Of a DNA stretch of 64,000 nt, positions 57,901-64,000 are shown one piece after another. This DNA is from Caprella mutica. Its lineage: Eukaryota; Arthropoda; Malacostraca; Amphipoda; Caprellidae. The DNA is taken from positions 236,538 to 300,537 of the forward strand of contig CANNZV010000330.1 of the NCBI GenBank assembly GCA_947561585.1, in the 5' to 3' direction. The notes below the pieces were generated by a model. The model saw only the letters and a list, made by a program, of their open reading frames with translations, made no database searches and was not told the origin of the DNA. The position numbers and the translations under genes are program-made. How positions within the stretch are numbered: position 1 is the stretch's first letter; every line of letters starts with the position of its first letter.

Positions 57901-60900
57901 GCTTTGCAGTTACAAGTGAGTGTGAACAGCAAGCATTGCAGTTACAAGTGAGTGTGAGCAGCAAGCATTGCAGTTACAAGTAAGTGTGAATGTCAAGCAT
58001 TGCAGTTACAAGTGAGTGTGAACAGCAAGCATTGCAGTTACAAGTGAGTGTGAACAGCAAGCATTGCAGTTACAAGTAAGTGTAAACTGCAAGCATTGCA
58101 GTTACAAGTAAGTGTGAACAGCAAGAATTGCAGTTACAAGTGAGTGTGAACAGCAAGCATTGCAGTTACAAGTAAGTGTGAACTGCAAGCATTGCAGTTA
58201 CAAGTAAGTGTGAACAGCAAGAATTGCAGTTACAAGTAAGTGTGAACTGCAAGCATTGCAGTTACAAGTAAGTGTGAACAGCAAGAATTGCAGTTACAAG
58301 TAAGTGTGAACAGCAAGCATTGCAGTTACAAGTAAGTGTGAACTGCAAGCATTGCAGTTACAAGTAAGTGTGAACAGCAAGAATTGCAGTTACAAGTAAG
58401 TGTGAACAGCAAGCATTGCAGTTACAAGTGAGTGTGAACAGCAAGCATTGCAGTTACAAGTGAGTGTGAACAGCAAGCATTGCAGTTACAAGTAAGTGTG
58501 AATGTCAAGCACTGCAGTTACAAGTAAGTGTGAACAGCAAGAATTGCAGTTACAAGTAAGTGTGAACAGCAAGCATTGCAGTTACAAGTAAGTGTGAATG
58601 TCAAGCACTACAGTTAGAAGTGAGTAATTGGAATAGTTGGAATTTTTTTTTTAATTATTTCAAACTACTGGTATAAGTTTTCTATACAATAATATACACA
58701 TATATTTTTTCGTATACAGGGATTTCAACGAAATCTTCACACAAGATTACGGAGTTTGTTACACTTTCAACAGTCCGCACCTAACGAAGAACTTGTCAGT
58801 TGAGGAAAGCAGGAATAGGTTCATATCTCACTCTTCCTTTGTCGAGGGTCCTCAGGTGAGTAGTGAATACGTGCGAAAAGAAACATTATCAAAGAACTCC
58901 GCTGTACTCAGACACTAAATTAGGCTCTAGGTACTCGGCAGGAATGTGAAGTAGATCAATGAGAAACATTCGAACGGTAAATTGCTTCATGATTTACGTT
59001 AAACTGCATTTCCGAGTGCTGTGATGGTTCATATAATGCAAAGTTACCCTTATTTATTATTAATGGGATGATCTGTGCTCGCCGCTCTGAGAGCGGGTGA
59101 GCAGTCAGGCCAACGGTAGACCCATATAAACTGAATCCCTATTCAATCGATCTAGATTTTAGTTGTTGAAATCCTACAGCCTCCAAATTCTCTCAAGGAT
59201 GGTAGAAAGATCTGAGAAGCTGAGTAGATGATGCTGGTCAGTCTATCTGCTGCTAGAGTGATCGCCAATATCTTGGCCTGGAAAACGGTAGAGTGATATC
59301 TTAGATATTCAACTGGGTCGTCTTCATTTCCACCAGATAAGTGGACTCCTTTGCCGATTCTGCAAAATTCAAGCTTAGAGCAATCCGTAAAACAGGCAAA
59401 AGTCGAATCTTTTCACTGTGTTGTCGGAGACTACAGTAACAAAGAATGCTTAGTTTTCCTGGGCCATTTGAACAATATTTAGAGATGACTCAAGGCAATT
59501 GAAATTTTACTCTTATAGACATAAAATGCAAATATTCATAATATTCTAGTTTATTTTAAAATTGACATATTGAGGAAGCTTATTTGTACACTGTACAAAT
59601 AAATGATTGATTTTTTTTCAAAATGGAACTACAGTTTATACTCTTACTACGATGGTTGGAAGAAACAACCCCTTCAATGGTTTTGCTTATAAGGTCCTGT
59701 TTTGGAATCTAGGGCAGGAATCCTCCCTGCTCAAAAACCACGAACAATTAAGGGCACCGTTCCCAGATTTTGAAAAGTTTTTTATTATTGAAGCTACGGT
59801 TGTGAAACTTTGTACACATATATAAAATGAATTCTAAGATGTTTTTGTGTCCAAGCAAGATACTGTGGATAGCATAGCTATATTCGGTTAATTTTTCAGC
59901 AGGGAGCCTGGCTACCATATTTACAGAGTCTAACTCTATTCCCAAAAAGGCAAGGCATCTGCAAGGCCTTACGGTTTTGTGGTATGCTATAGGTACACCA
60001 ATATTTTCACACAGACTTAAGAAAGTGTCTAAACTTCTTTGACATTCTCTGATGGTTGGAGCAATGAAAAGAAAATCATCTAAAACTTTCACGACGTTTT
60101 TAATACTGAAATGATGCTTTAGGATCCACAATAAACAATCTGAAAATCTTTCGAATATCTTACATGAGCTGGAACAACCCATGGGTAAGCATTTATCATA
60201 GTAATACTCGTTTAAAAATTGGAAGCCTGTGAGAAAGTATTGAGAAGGGTGCAGCGGAATTATCCGAAAAGCTTCCGCTATATCAGTTTTTGCCATGAAA
60301 GCACAAGGGAGTGACTGAATCATTTTTAGAGCATCATCTAAATGAGCGTATTTGACTTTAGAATGAATTTCTGAAATATTAAAGTTCACAGAATCTTTAT
60401 TATATGGATATTCTTGAAATATAATAACTTATGAAGTATACTAAGTTACGTGAATTAAAAACACAGAGAGAGGAAAGTAGTTTGCATTAACTCTGGTGAC
60501 GGTAGGTGATTGACTAACTAGATAAAGATCTAACAAGGCTAAATTCAGATTACATGTTGTTGGTAGTAGTATTCTATATGAAATGGCTATAAATTATAGA
60601 ACATTCTATGTTATTCCGTAATCAAGCGATGGAGATTTCAACAGATATGACAGATTATGAAGCAGTCTAAATTTTCCCTTATCTTTCTTTTCTCTTACTG
60701 CAAGTGGAGAACATTTAAAATGGCGAAAGGGTGGTTCTGGAAATGGTCCAGATATTCGGCCTAAGTTTTTTTCACTCTCTAATTTAAGTTTAACGCTTTG
60801 TCTGTTCTCGTTAACTGATAGAGAGTTCTTACTAACCAAACTTTTATTTTCCCCGCTATAATCTAAATAAAACCCATTTCTCAAACCACTTTCTGTATAC

Positions 60901-63729
60901 ATTTTATCTTCATACTCGTTTAAGAGAGACTTGAGGGGGGTTAACAAAACTGGGGTTGGCAAAGGCTTTTCCCCGTTGGCACAAGTAGCTTGGATGTGAT
61001 TGTCTGCAGTGAAAACATTTATGTTTGTACTTGCATTTGTGGATAGCACAACTACGTCCTTTTGAATGATATCTGAAGCAGTACCCTGAAGGGATATTAC
61101 TCTCGTAGGATTGAATTTGAGGTGGACTGGTTTGCTGACGAAATGGCTGGTTACTTCCGAAAGATTGACCAATTTTCGAGATTGCCGCTTTAATCTACAA
61201 ATTTACACTTATGTTTGTCCAAGGGGAGAGGCTGAACTCACGATCTTTCCTAAAGCGCGTGTCGTAAAATGCCCAGTTATGGCCTTGCGCCATCAGGTCT
61301 TGACGAATTTTCCGTAGGTAATTACGTCAGTTATGAGGTGCGGAAACTTCCTTGCAAAAATGGCTAAGAAATCGTCGAAAGCTCTGCCCCATTCCCTTTC
61401 GGAGAGAGCTTTTCGCTTCCTAGGCATTGCGTTGATGGATTGATTTTCCGAATGGGAGAAGCAAAGGCTATAAGAATCTTCGTGCTCCGGGATATAACAA
61501 AGAGAAAAAGTCGATATATTTATCCTCCCATATCTTCATTTTTACCTTTTCAGGCAGTTGCTCACCTACAGGAAGACCACTGGTGAATGTTGCGTTGGTG
61601 ATATTATTATGGTTTGGAATACCGAACAATGCACTTGCGGGATCAAATAAGTTCTGCACACAAGGACCTGGTTGCTGCACAGAAGGTCCCGGTTGCTGCA
61701 CAGAAGGTCCTGGTTGCTGCACAGAAGGTCCCGGTTGCTGCACAGAAGATCCCGGTTGCTGCACAGAAGGTCCAGGTTGCCGCGCAGAAGGTCCCGGTTG
61801 CTGCACAGAAGGTCCAGAGTGATTTTGTGCCTGCACTAGCACTTCTACTAAGCTTGTCAGTCTGGTGACCTGATCAGACAGATCCCGCACCTGATCTTTC
61901 ATAGAGGAGTCGCAGTCGGAAGTAGAGGAGGAACAGGAGTCTCTATTAATTCTCGCACTCCTACATGGTTTAATCGGCACTTTGAAGGGTGGTCGCTTGT
62001 ATGTTTTCATTTTAGGATCTTTCCTCCCGCCTTCTCTTTTTTTCACAGGCGTGCTCGTCTCATTATCGTTGACATCCTTCTTTGCCTTTTCGGGAACCAA
62101 TTTGTTCTGTATGCCAGTTTCTTCAGAAACGAACTCCTTTTCAGGAAGCGCTTTAGATTCTTGTTTTGAACTCTTCGTCCATTGACCTTTGTACTTCTTT
62201 TTCCTTTCTTCCGAGTCAGAATCCTTGTTTTTCCTTTTTACACTCTCTTAATCAGATTCTTTCATTTTCAACATAATGTAATTTTTGTTTATTAATAGTT
62301 GTTCTGGAATAAGAATTATATGAGGTGAAAATTTCTGTTGAAACGACTTGCAATGCAAGTTAAAAAATAAACGACTTGCAAAGCAAGTTAAAAATAAAAC
62401 GACTTGCAAAGCAAGTTAAAAAATAAAACGACTTGCTAAGCAAGTTAAAAATAAACGACTTGCAAAGCAAGTTAAAAATAAAACGACTTGCAAAGCAAGT
62501 TAAAAATAAAACGACTTGCAAAGCAAGTGAAAAAATAAAACGACTTGCTAAGCAAGTTAAAAATAAACGACTTGCAAAGCAAGTTAAAAATAAAACGACT
62601 TGCTAAGCAAGTTAAAAATAAACGACTTGCAAAGCAAGTTAAAAATAAACGACTTGCAAAGCAAGTGAAAAAATAAAACGACTTGCAAAGCAAGTGAAAA
62701 AATAAAACGACTTGCAAAGCAAGTGAAAAAATAAAACGACTTGCAAAACAAGTTAAAAAATAAACGACTTGCAAAGCAAGTTAAAAATTAACGACTTGCA
62801 AAGCAAGTTAAAAATAAACGACTTGCAAGGCAAGTTAAAATTAAAGAACGACTTGCAAAGCAAGTTAACATAGCTAAGTGAAATAAGTTTAAATTGAATC
62901 AAAAGATTATAAATGTTATGTATAATTATTTAAATAAGTCCAATCAATCCTGACAGGTACATTAACGGTAAGTTTGATAATTTTCTATAAATATATTTAT
63001 ATTTTTTCAATTTTATAATTTCCACTTCACTGTCAAAATTGAAATATTAGATAGCTAAATGTACAAATATAAATTGTTCCTATTCTTCTGCAATTAAATG
63101 AAACTATTAGTTGTTTATTCAATAGCTAAACAAAAGTTAAGGAGGATTTAAAGTTAACAATGCGTCATCCCTTTTGAATCAGGTTAACAAAGAACTTTAT
63201 CCTGTACACAAAGTTATGTAGGCTTCTCCTCCATATTTTAAGCTATAATTAGTTCATGATATTGAAGAAATATTATTTAAACAAAATTCATTGCTAACAA
63301 AAAACTAGTGTTCATCGCCTTATAGTGGTGATATATTTTCATTATATCAGTTTTGATTAAATTTATACTGTGGAACAGTTATAAAATCCATTTTCCTGTC
63401 CATGAGAATTCTTATGGATGCAGAAAAGCTACTTCGTTATAGTTAGTCTATTCCCTAGTAATGTGAAGGAGATAAATTAGCACATATTGATTCATTTACG
63501 ATCAAATTAAGATATTATTTTGTGATTAAATAATAGAATATATTTTAATTTTCTTCTCCAGAGCGGCTTGAGACTGACGGTGAATCTCCACAGCGAAGAG
63601 TACGTTTCCCTTCTCTCCCCCAACATTGGGCTGAGGATGGTAATCCATGACCCGTGGGAGGCTCCATTCCCATCAGAGAAAGGTTTCAACCTCTCACCGG
63701 GCCAGACTCATTCCATAGCTTTGTCCAGA
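33703..63729 (+). CDS. DEG/ENaC-type ion channel, gene B (exons joined; 3' end outside window)
   Basis: Paralogue of gene A. Exons: 33703-33920, 36320-36457, 42257-42383, 44172-44310, 44836-44880, 49997-50086, 50192-50746, 50998-51038, 53589-53682, 54424-54603, 54863-54949, 55833-55925, 56787-56988, 58720-58855, 63562-63729; together 2,313 nt, all phases compatible, no stop. It has the cytoplasmic HG motif (FTMHGPIRIYE), TM1 (IWLLMMLVLGGYCLYLCY), FPAITICNLNP, an expanded ASNTGED repeat domain in the extracellular region and the palm block LRMVIHDPWEAPFP. The cysteine-rich region, TM2 and stop would follow beyond 64,000; the last window bases match the intron just before gene A exon 17,396. 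Unlike gene A, no exon is visibly broken. Confidence 0.88.
33970..34078 (+). repeat. Word array gtccgtgaacaaaat
   Basis: About seven 15-bp words (atgtccgtggacgaa) starting 50 bp after the donor at 33,920. Confidence 0.7.
34255..34966 (+). mobile_element. Dispersed inverted-repeat element, copy 2, with 20-bp minisatellite
   Basis: A ~45-bp inverted repeat (aatattagaggttatttaaa, ctctgcgttgaagg) starts at 34,292 and is complemented at 34,925-34,966. Inside is sequence shared, inverted, with 1,205-1,735, and an internal array of tgtgtcctgatgatcctaag (34,684-34,912, about 11 copies). No real coding sequence. Confidence 0.7.
35248..35292 (+). other. Hammerhead-like motif ctgaagatgac..gtcgaaacg
   Basis: ctgaagatgactataaatag then tcgaaacg at about 35,254-35,281: a CUGANGA-like box, a 6-bp stem (gactat/atagtc) and GAAAC. 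There is one extra U before the stem compared with a canonical hammerhead core, and flanking stems I and III were not established. It may be a decayed 3' end of a retroelement. The surrounding 34,970-35,690 has no gene. Confidence 0.3.
35692..35755 (+). repeat. tRNA-related SINE fragment
   Basis: tccaggatggccgagtg resembles a tRNA 5' arm with A box (TGGCCGAGTG), followed about 35 bp later by a weak B box (tatagttcgggtt). It is similar to the - strand copy at 38,846-38,926. Not a functional tRNA. Confidence 0.5.
36320..36457 (+). CDS. Gene B exon: HG motif
   Basis: Bounded by cctacccag and TATGA|GTGAGT. It encodes QGDEWLAPPEEFSSDVQQAG, RMSRLKERSCVFIESF and TMHGPIRIYE. The His-Gly pair in this position is the conserved cytoplasmic gating motif of DEG/ENaC channels, and the phase-2 end joins 42,257 to give IYE-TYNYFRRL. 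This is the piece missing from gene A. Confidence 0.9.
36590..37090 (+). repeat. ~160-bp tandem repeat, three copies
   Basis: ttttgtgacggacatactga and similar words recur at about 36,745, 36,905 and 37,060, each followed by ctgacaccgg..., gtatatagatt.. and cattcataaat. Degenerate satellite-like block in a gene B intron. Confidence 0.7.
38078..38645. repeat. G+C-rich minisatellite, 35-bp unit
   Basis: The regular part (38,455-38,640) repeats caagacgtgggacagagtgc then ggatgtccccctctg with period 35; earlier units are rearranged and partly inverted (cccacgtgggac is palindromic). Confidence 0.85.
38846..38926 (-). repeat. tRNA-derived SINE or tRNA pseudogene
   Basis: On the - strand: tccaggatggctgagtggta (A box TGGCTGAGTGGT) and gagttcgattcccgag (B box). 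The 5' and 3' ends do not pair as an acceptor stem, so it is not a working tRNA. It is related to 35,692-35,755. Confidence 0.7.
39100..39775 (+). repeat. Degenerate cctacctagttacctact array
   Basis: About 15 loose copies of a ~40-bp unit (gtttatcaatgcctacctag, ttacctactggt) inside the Harbinger-like element. Confidence 0.8.
39818..40340. repeat. G+C-rich minisatellite gggacatcccgcgtgggacagagag
   Basis: Units of about 25 bp built from gggacagagagggacatccc and gcgtgggacagacgtgggac, with palindromic tcccgcgtggga/tcccacgtggga cores. Towards 40,340 the orientation reverses (tgtccctcgctagcgaggga), so the array ends in an inverted section. It appears related to the array at 38,078-38,645. Confidence 0.85.
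41160..41890 (+). repeat. Purine-rich degenerate array, second copy, with perfect 24-bp hairpin
   Basis: 41,204-41,227 and 41,235-41,258 are perfect 24-bp inverted repeats (gtaaactcctagtttagttg, loop ttggata). Then about 280 bp of ccgaaaaat/aactgaaaaa words follow, and a terminal block attccgtcatttttgacgag, taatacact at 41,853, matching 23,284-23,312. Confidence 0.7.
42257..42383 (+). CDS. Gene B exon: TM1
   Basis: Bounded by tttttcag and ACAGG|GTATGT. It encodes TYNYFRRLIWLL, the TM1 helix and YPTLTTYR. Same length as gene A 6,220-6,346. Confidence 0.94.
42385..42700 (+). repeat. 23-bp minisatellite cacctaaaaggtaggtacttcac
   Basis: Eight regular copies at 42,520-42,695, preceded by looser aggtaggt units starting at the splice donor of the TM1 exon. 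Each unit contains aaggtaggta, a donor-like AG|GTAGGT. Gene A carries a different array in the same place. Confidence 0.9.
42701..44171. other. Gene B intron, no gene recognised
   Basis: gataccagcaggtatcaaag at 42,713 is shared with gene A (7,818-7,850), confirming paralogous intron sequence. The rest is A+T-rich; a ctctctctcccccagttgg and acacacacgcgcac stretch lies near 43,380-43,430. Confidence 0.6.
44172..44310 (+). CDS. Gene B exon: post-TM1 block
   Basis: Bounded by caacaacag and CCAG|GTAAGC. It encodes VMHETGDIKFPAITICNLNP and on to KENEEP. Confidence 0.95.
44836..44880 (+). CDS. Gene B small exon (45 nt)
   Basis: Bounded by tttttcag and AAAG|GTAAAT; encodes DCNMEFDELHDPHYK. Confidence 0.9.
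44900..45195 (+). repeat. Tandem ~45-50-bp repeat (cgctcattaatttcaataac family)
   Basis: Five or six degenerate copies of ttcaataacggcatatctca, aaaatgttcatatcgctc. Same family and same intron as 9,040-9,235 in gene A. The following 45,200-46,500 has no recognised gene; acgaatgcctgtg is duplicated at 45,924-45,953. Confidence 0.7.
46511..48984. mobile_element. 2.5-kb hAT-like element with 8-bp target duplication
   Basis: TAGGGTTGTGACATT at 46,511 and its complement AATGTCACAACCCTA ending at 48,984 are flanked by ATTATTAG on both sides (46,503-46,510; 48,985-48,992). Both subterminal regions are packed with gcatatgc words: 46,530-46,760 with a ~21-bp period and 48,690-48,985 with a regular 20-bp unit (aaatgcatatgcgttttctc, six copies). 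Such subterminal repeats are commonly transposase-binding sites in hAT elements. No convincing transposase remains; 46,800-47,220 contains short open stretches of unknown origin. A smaller inverted structure (agtccgg words at 47,424-47,470 and 48,405-48,452) is nested inside. Confidence 0.88.
49297..49560 (+). repeat. 54-bp minisatellite
   Basis: Nearly five copies of gaagtgggaatgaggacatt, agttagcatagctacagtgg, taggtgaagtaatt. The period is a multiple of three, so it is open in several frames, but it lies in an intron of gene B and has no splice context as an exon. Confidence 0.9.
49823..49850. repeat. 12-bp perfect hairpin
   Basis: acttgtgagaag, loop aagc, cttctcacaagt; in a gene B intron. 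Confidence 0.85.
49997..50086 (+). CDS. Gene B exon (90 nt)
   Basis: Bounded by catgcag and GTTT|GTGAGT. It encodes DYCKNSFDMDCSSGKPLDSP and on to NISVEV. Confidence 0.85.
50192..50746 (+). CDS. Gene B exon with (ASNTGED)n domain
   Basis: Bounded by aatattaca-g and CCAG|GTGAAA, phase 1 on both sides. It encodes GSNDGKKFTSLAVGSGVEGS, then 12-13 heptads of the form (A/S)SNTGED from a 21-bp DNA repeat (gcaagtaatactggtgaaga-t), then a less repetitive stretch ending NTSGRLSP. The domain is acidic and Ser/Thr/Asn-rich, low complexity, and placed in the extracellular part after the 90-nt exon. Gene A has only three heptads here. Function unknown; a flexible, possibly O-glycosylated insertion is plausible. 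Confidence 0.88.
50998..51038 (+). CDS. Gene B small exon (41 nt)
   Basis: Bounded by ctgtttcag and AAAT|GTGAGT; encodes (E)ITNKEIKKNLNIN in the only frame that fits both neighbours. There is no counterpart in gene A, where this part was lost. Confidence 0.65.
51757..52594. mobile_element. 838-bp hAT-like MITE
   Basis: Ends CAGGGTTTCCCAAA and complement of CAGTGGTTCCCAGA, with 8-bp duplication TTCTAAAC on both sides (51,749-51,756; 52,595-52,602). Inner words gtggtctgctgagaacc and ggtggtccgtgg add to the inverted similarity. No ORF. CAGxGGTTCCCAA ends are typical of hAT elements. Confidence 0.85.
52624..52833. mobile_element. 210-bp MITE, TA target duplication
   Basis: GGGTCACGCAGGTAAATTGC then GGCC at 52,624 and the complement GGCCGTAATTTTACCTGCGT then GACCC ending at 52,833, flanked by TA (52,622-52,623; 52,834-52,835). 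Confidence 0.85.
53589..53682 (+). CDS. Gene B exon (94 nt)
   Basis: Bounded by actcatcag and GGAAG|GTTAGA; encodes VPSVERVKQDHKRAEDGAYK and YKHRKKRSIME, strongly charged. Phase 0 in, phase 1 out, fitting both neighbours. Absent from gene A. Confidence 0.65.
53715..54250 (+). repeat. 43-bp minisatellite following the exon at 53,682
   Basis: About 12 copies of caatgaggacactgttagca, atatagggacacagtaagta, ccc. Many units contain acagtaagta, a strong donor-like sequence. It begins about 30 bp after the true donor. Confidence 0.92.
54424..54603 (+). CDS. Gene B exon (180 nt)
   Basis: Bounded by attgcag and TCAAG|GTGAGA; encodes DKSIAIPMNMTIFRYRLKCN and on to GDMSQCPFQ. Confidence 0.94.
54863..54949 (+). 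CDS. Gene B exon (87 nt), single-copy module
   Basis: Bounded by catttttag and GAATG|GTTTGT; encodes VQRSRVFYSTVCKRILHNDI and FGFFENVTN. Gene A has two tandem copies of this module. Confidence 0.88.
55833..55925 (+). CDS. Gene B exon (93 nt)
   Basis: Bounded by ctattacag and TCAAG|GTGTGT; encodes EVKITSFRLAGVVKYAKFSC and SSSPDWLFHYQ. The preceding intron (54,950-55,832) has no recognised gene. Confidence 0.85.
56247..56683. mobile_element. 437-bp MITE with 8-bp target duplication
   Basis: GGAACTTTTCTGTTTGCTGG then GCGCAC at 56,247 and its near-complement GTGCGCCCAGCAAACAGAAA then AAGTCC ending at 56,683, flanked by TATAAATT (56,239-56,246; 56,684-56,691). Two further internal copies of tctgtttcgtgggcgca (56,393; 56,449) suggest subterminal repeats. 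The 8-bp duplication fits hAT or Merlin. It lies in a gene B intron. Confidence 0.85.
56787..56988 (+). CDS. Gene B exon (202 nt)
   Basis: Bounded by ccaacag and TACAA|GTGAGT; encodes NHLIDYPTNLTSKRIRILIE and ends EDFIDTCSMNRKHCSYK. Its last 20 or so bases plus donor seed the following array. Confidence 0.95.
56957..58622 (+). repeat. 32-bp splice-donor minisatellite, about 50 copies
   Basis: Unit caagcattgcagttacaagt, aagtgtgaacag: 12-20 bp of exon end followed by a donor (TACAA|GTAAGT or TACAA|GTGAGT) and early intron. The first unit is the real exon/intron boundary at 56,988. Variant units (gctttgc, gagcagc, gaatgtc, gaattgc, aactgc) appear in the same order from 57,516 and again from 57,901, a ~384-bp higher-order repeat of 12 units. 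Reading past the first donor meets TGA or TAA at once. Confidence 0.97.
58720..58855 (+). CDS. Gene B exon (136 nt)
   Basis: Bounded by cgtatacag and CTCAG|GTGAGT; encodes DFNEIFTQDYGVCYTFNSP and on to SHSSFVEGPQ. Confidence 0.95.
59165..59420 (-). pseudogene. RNase H fragment of a retrotransposon
   Basis: On the - strand: FACFTDCSKLEFCRIGKGVH, then STVFQAKILAITLAADRL. This matches the TDGSK...TVFQAExxAI pattern of RNase H domains in LINEs. Glycine of TDGS is C and the catalytic glutamate of QAE is K, so it is inactive. No RT is attached. Confidence 0.65.
59450..59665 (+). repeat. Dispersed repeat shared with 2,020-2,190
   Basis: Same order of blocks as at 2,020: acaatatttag, actcaaggcaatt, atattcataatattctag, atggttgga. 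It lies between the RNase H fragment and the DIRS-like remnant. Confidence 0.45.
59830..61060 (-). pseudogene. DIRS-like reverse transcriptase remnant
   Basis: Upstream part: LGRISGPFPEPPFRHFKCSP, LAVREKKDKGKFRLLHNLSY. Downstream part: AHLDDALKMIQSLPCAFMAK, TDIAEAFRIIPLHPSQY, CLPMGCSSSCKIFERFSDCL and the catalytic VLDDFLFIAP, then LAFLGIELDSVNMVARLP. GR(I)xGPF-x2-PPF, KTDIxxAFRxIPxHP, LPMGCSSSC and LDDFL are hallmarks of DIRS/Ngaro RT. The frame is interrupted near 60,400-60,640 and lost after HKNILEFIL. Confidence 0.85.
60960..62276 (-). pseudogene. DIRS-like gag protein remnant
   Basis: Starts MLKMKESD at about 62,276 but meets TAA after eight codons, then runs KRKNKDSDSEERKKKYKG into an open stretch (62,100-61,468) with a short coiled region (SDQVTRLTSLVEVLVQAQN) and eight PGPSVQQ-type heptads (DNA repeat ctgcacagaaggtcccggttg-like, 61,665-61,815). 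After a frameshift near 61,470: REWGRAFDDFLAIFARKFPH, then NWAFYDTRFRKDREFSLSPW, and finally a CFRYHSKGRSCAIHKCKYKH, KCFHCRQSHPSYLC zinc-knuckle-like block, all typical of DIRS-order gag. Confidence 0.75.
62338..62872 (+). repeat. 27-bp palindromic array aaacgacttgcaaagcaagttaaaaat
   Basis: About 20 copies, period 25-28 bp. Each contains acttgcaaagcaagt, a 6-bp stem with a 3-base loop. Positioned just upstream (in the - direction) of the DIRS-like gag start, so it may be part of that element's 5' terminal region. From 62,873 to 63,561 nothing else is recognised. Confidence 0.92.
63562..63729 (+). CDS. Gene B exon: palm domain (168 nt)
   Basis: Bounded by ttctccag and CCAGA|GTTAGT; encodes SGLRLTVNLHSEEYVSLLSP-type sequence (here EEYVSLLSPNIGLRMVIHDP) and on to ARLTHSIALSR-like end. 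The following bases to 64,000 match the gene A intron just upstream of 17,396, so the next exon begins right after the window. Confidence 0.95.
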
Positions 63730-64000
63730 GTTAGTGAAACCTAAGAATTAATGTTTTTAGTGTTCTTTTGGCCGCGTTCGGATCATTTTAAGAAACTAGA
63801 GAACATAAATTATGCTTTTCATAGACATAAAAGCATAGGTTTACTATGAACGACCAATTTCACCATTTGTGTTTGAAGTTTTCCAAAAGTTCAAAAACAT
63901 TGAAGCAGTCTATTCTTGTAATTAGTAATATCACAAACACAAAAATAGACAGACGAAAAAGAAGAAAGACTAGTAGTGTTTGCTTGATATTAACTATAGT

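Larger units (their letters stand above)
59830..62280 (-). mobile_element. Decayed DIRS-like (tyrosine-recombinase order) retrotransposon, gag and RT part
   Basis: Order on the - strand: gag-like protein (62,276-60,960 with frameshifts and a stop), then RT (about 61,000-59,830). The RNase H, methyltransferase and tyrosine recombinase expected downstream are missing; similarity ends near 59,830. A ~230-bp insertion splits the RT between LLHNLSY (about 60,640) and YPYNKDSVNF (about 60,415). The assignment rests on the RT and gag motifs described in the next entries. Confidence 0.85.

Noticed and set aside
62338..62872. CRISPR-like regular array with palindromic repeats
   Set aside because: There are no unique spacers: units are contiguous 25-28-bp tandem repeats, and the genome is eukaryotic.

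Overview
The window is from an animal nuclear genome, most likely an invertebrate. It is A+T-rich, its coding sequence sits in short exons with GT-AG introns, and it is crowded with eukaryotic transposons (Tc1/mariner, hAT-like, Harbinger-like, TTAA-type, several non-LTR retrotransposons and a DIRS-like element). No bacterial operon, rRNA or CRISPR array is visible. The phylum cannot be fixed from this sequence alone.

The host genes are two tandem paralogues, both on the + strand, of the degenerin/epithelial sodium channel (DEG/ENaC) family. Gene A (6,220-25,422) lacks its first exons, which are not recognisable in the window, but runs from the first membrane segment through the cysteine-rich extracellular domain and second membrane segment to a stop at 25,422. 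Gene B (33,703-63,729) has a predicted N-terminal exon, the HG-motif exon and all following exons up to the palm-domain exon at 63,562-63,729; the window ends a few bases before its next exon. Exon lengths and phases agree almost exactly between the copies (127, 139, 45, 180, 202, 136 and 168 nt), and paralogous introns share repeats, so this is a fairly recent segmental duplication. Gene A differs in three ways: one exon is replaced from about 9,781 by the zinc-finger tail of a non-LTR retrotransposon, two small downstream exons are missing, and one exon contains an internal 105-nt duplication.

Repeats, left to right: a long inverted-repeat element (1-968); a Jockey/CR1-like LINE (about 2,750-5,826) split by a 591-bp TTAA-flanked element; inverted word-repeat elements (about 1,862-5,930 and 6,545-7,630); a zinc-finger LINE tail with a 2.6-kb nested insertion (9,781-13,255); a long-ORF LINE with a 2A-like ribosome-skipping motif (18,937-22,812); a Tc1-like element (28,547-30,097); a 3.5-kb Harbinger-like element (37,327-40,803); a 2.5-kb hAT-like element with 8-bp target duplications (46,511-48,984); smaller elements at 51,757-52,594, 52,624-52,833 and 56,247-56,683; and a decayed DIRS-like retrotransposon on the - strand (59,830-62,280) next to a palindromic 27-bp array.

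The most unusual feature is that several exon 3' ends of these channel genes, 5' splice site included, have become seeds of tandem arrays in the adjoining intron. The largest, at 56,957-58,622, holds about 50 copies of a 32-bp unit, nearly all with a consensus-like donor, and has a 12-unit higher-order repeat. Smaller arrays of the same kind follow three other exon/intron boundaries, and a related array of donor-like repeats follows another exon at 53,715-54,250.
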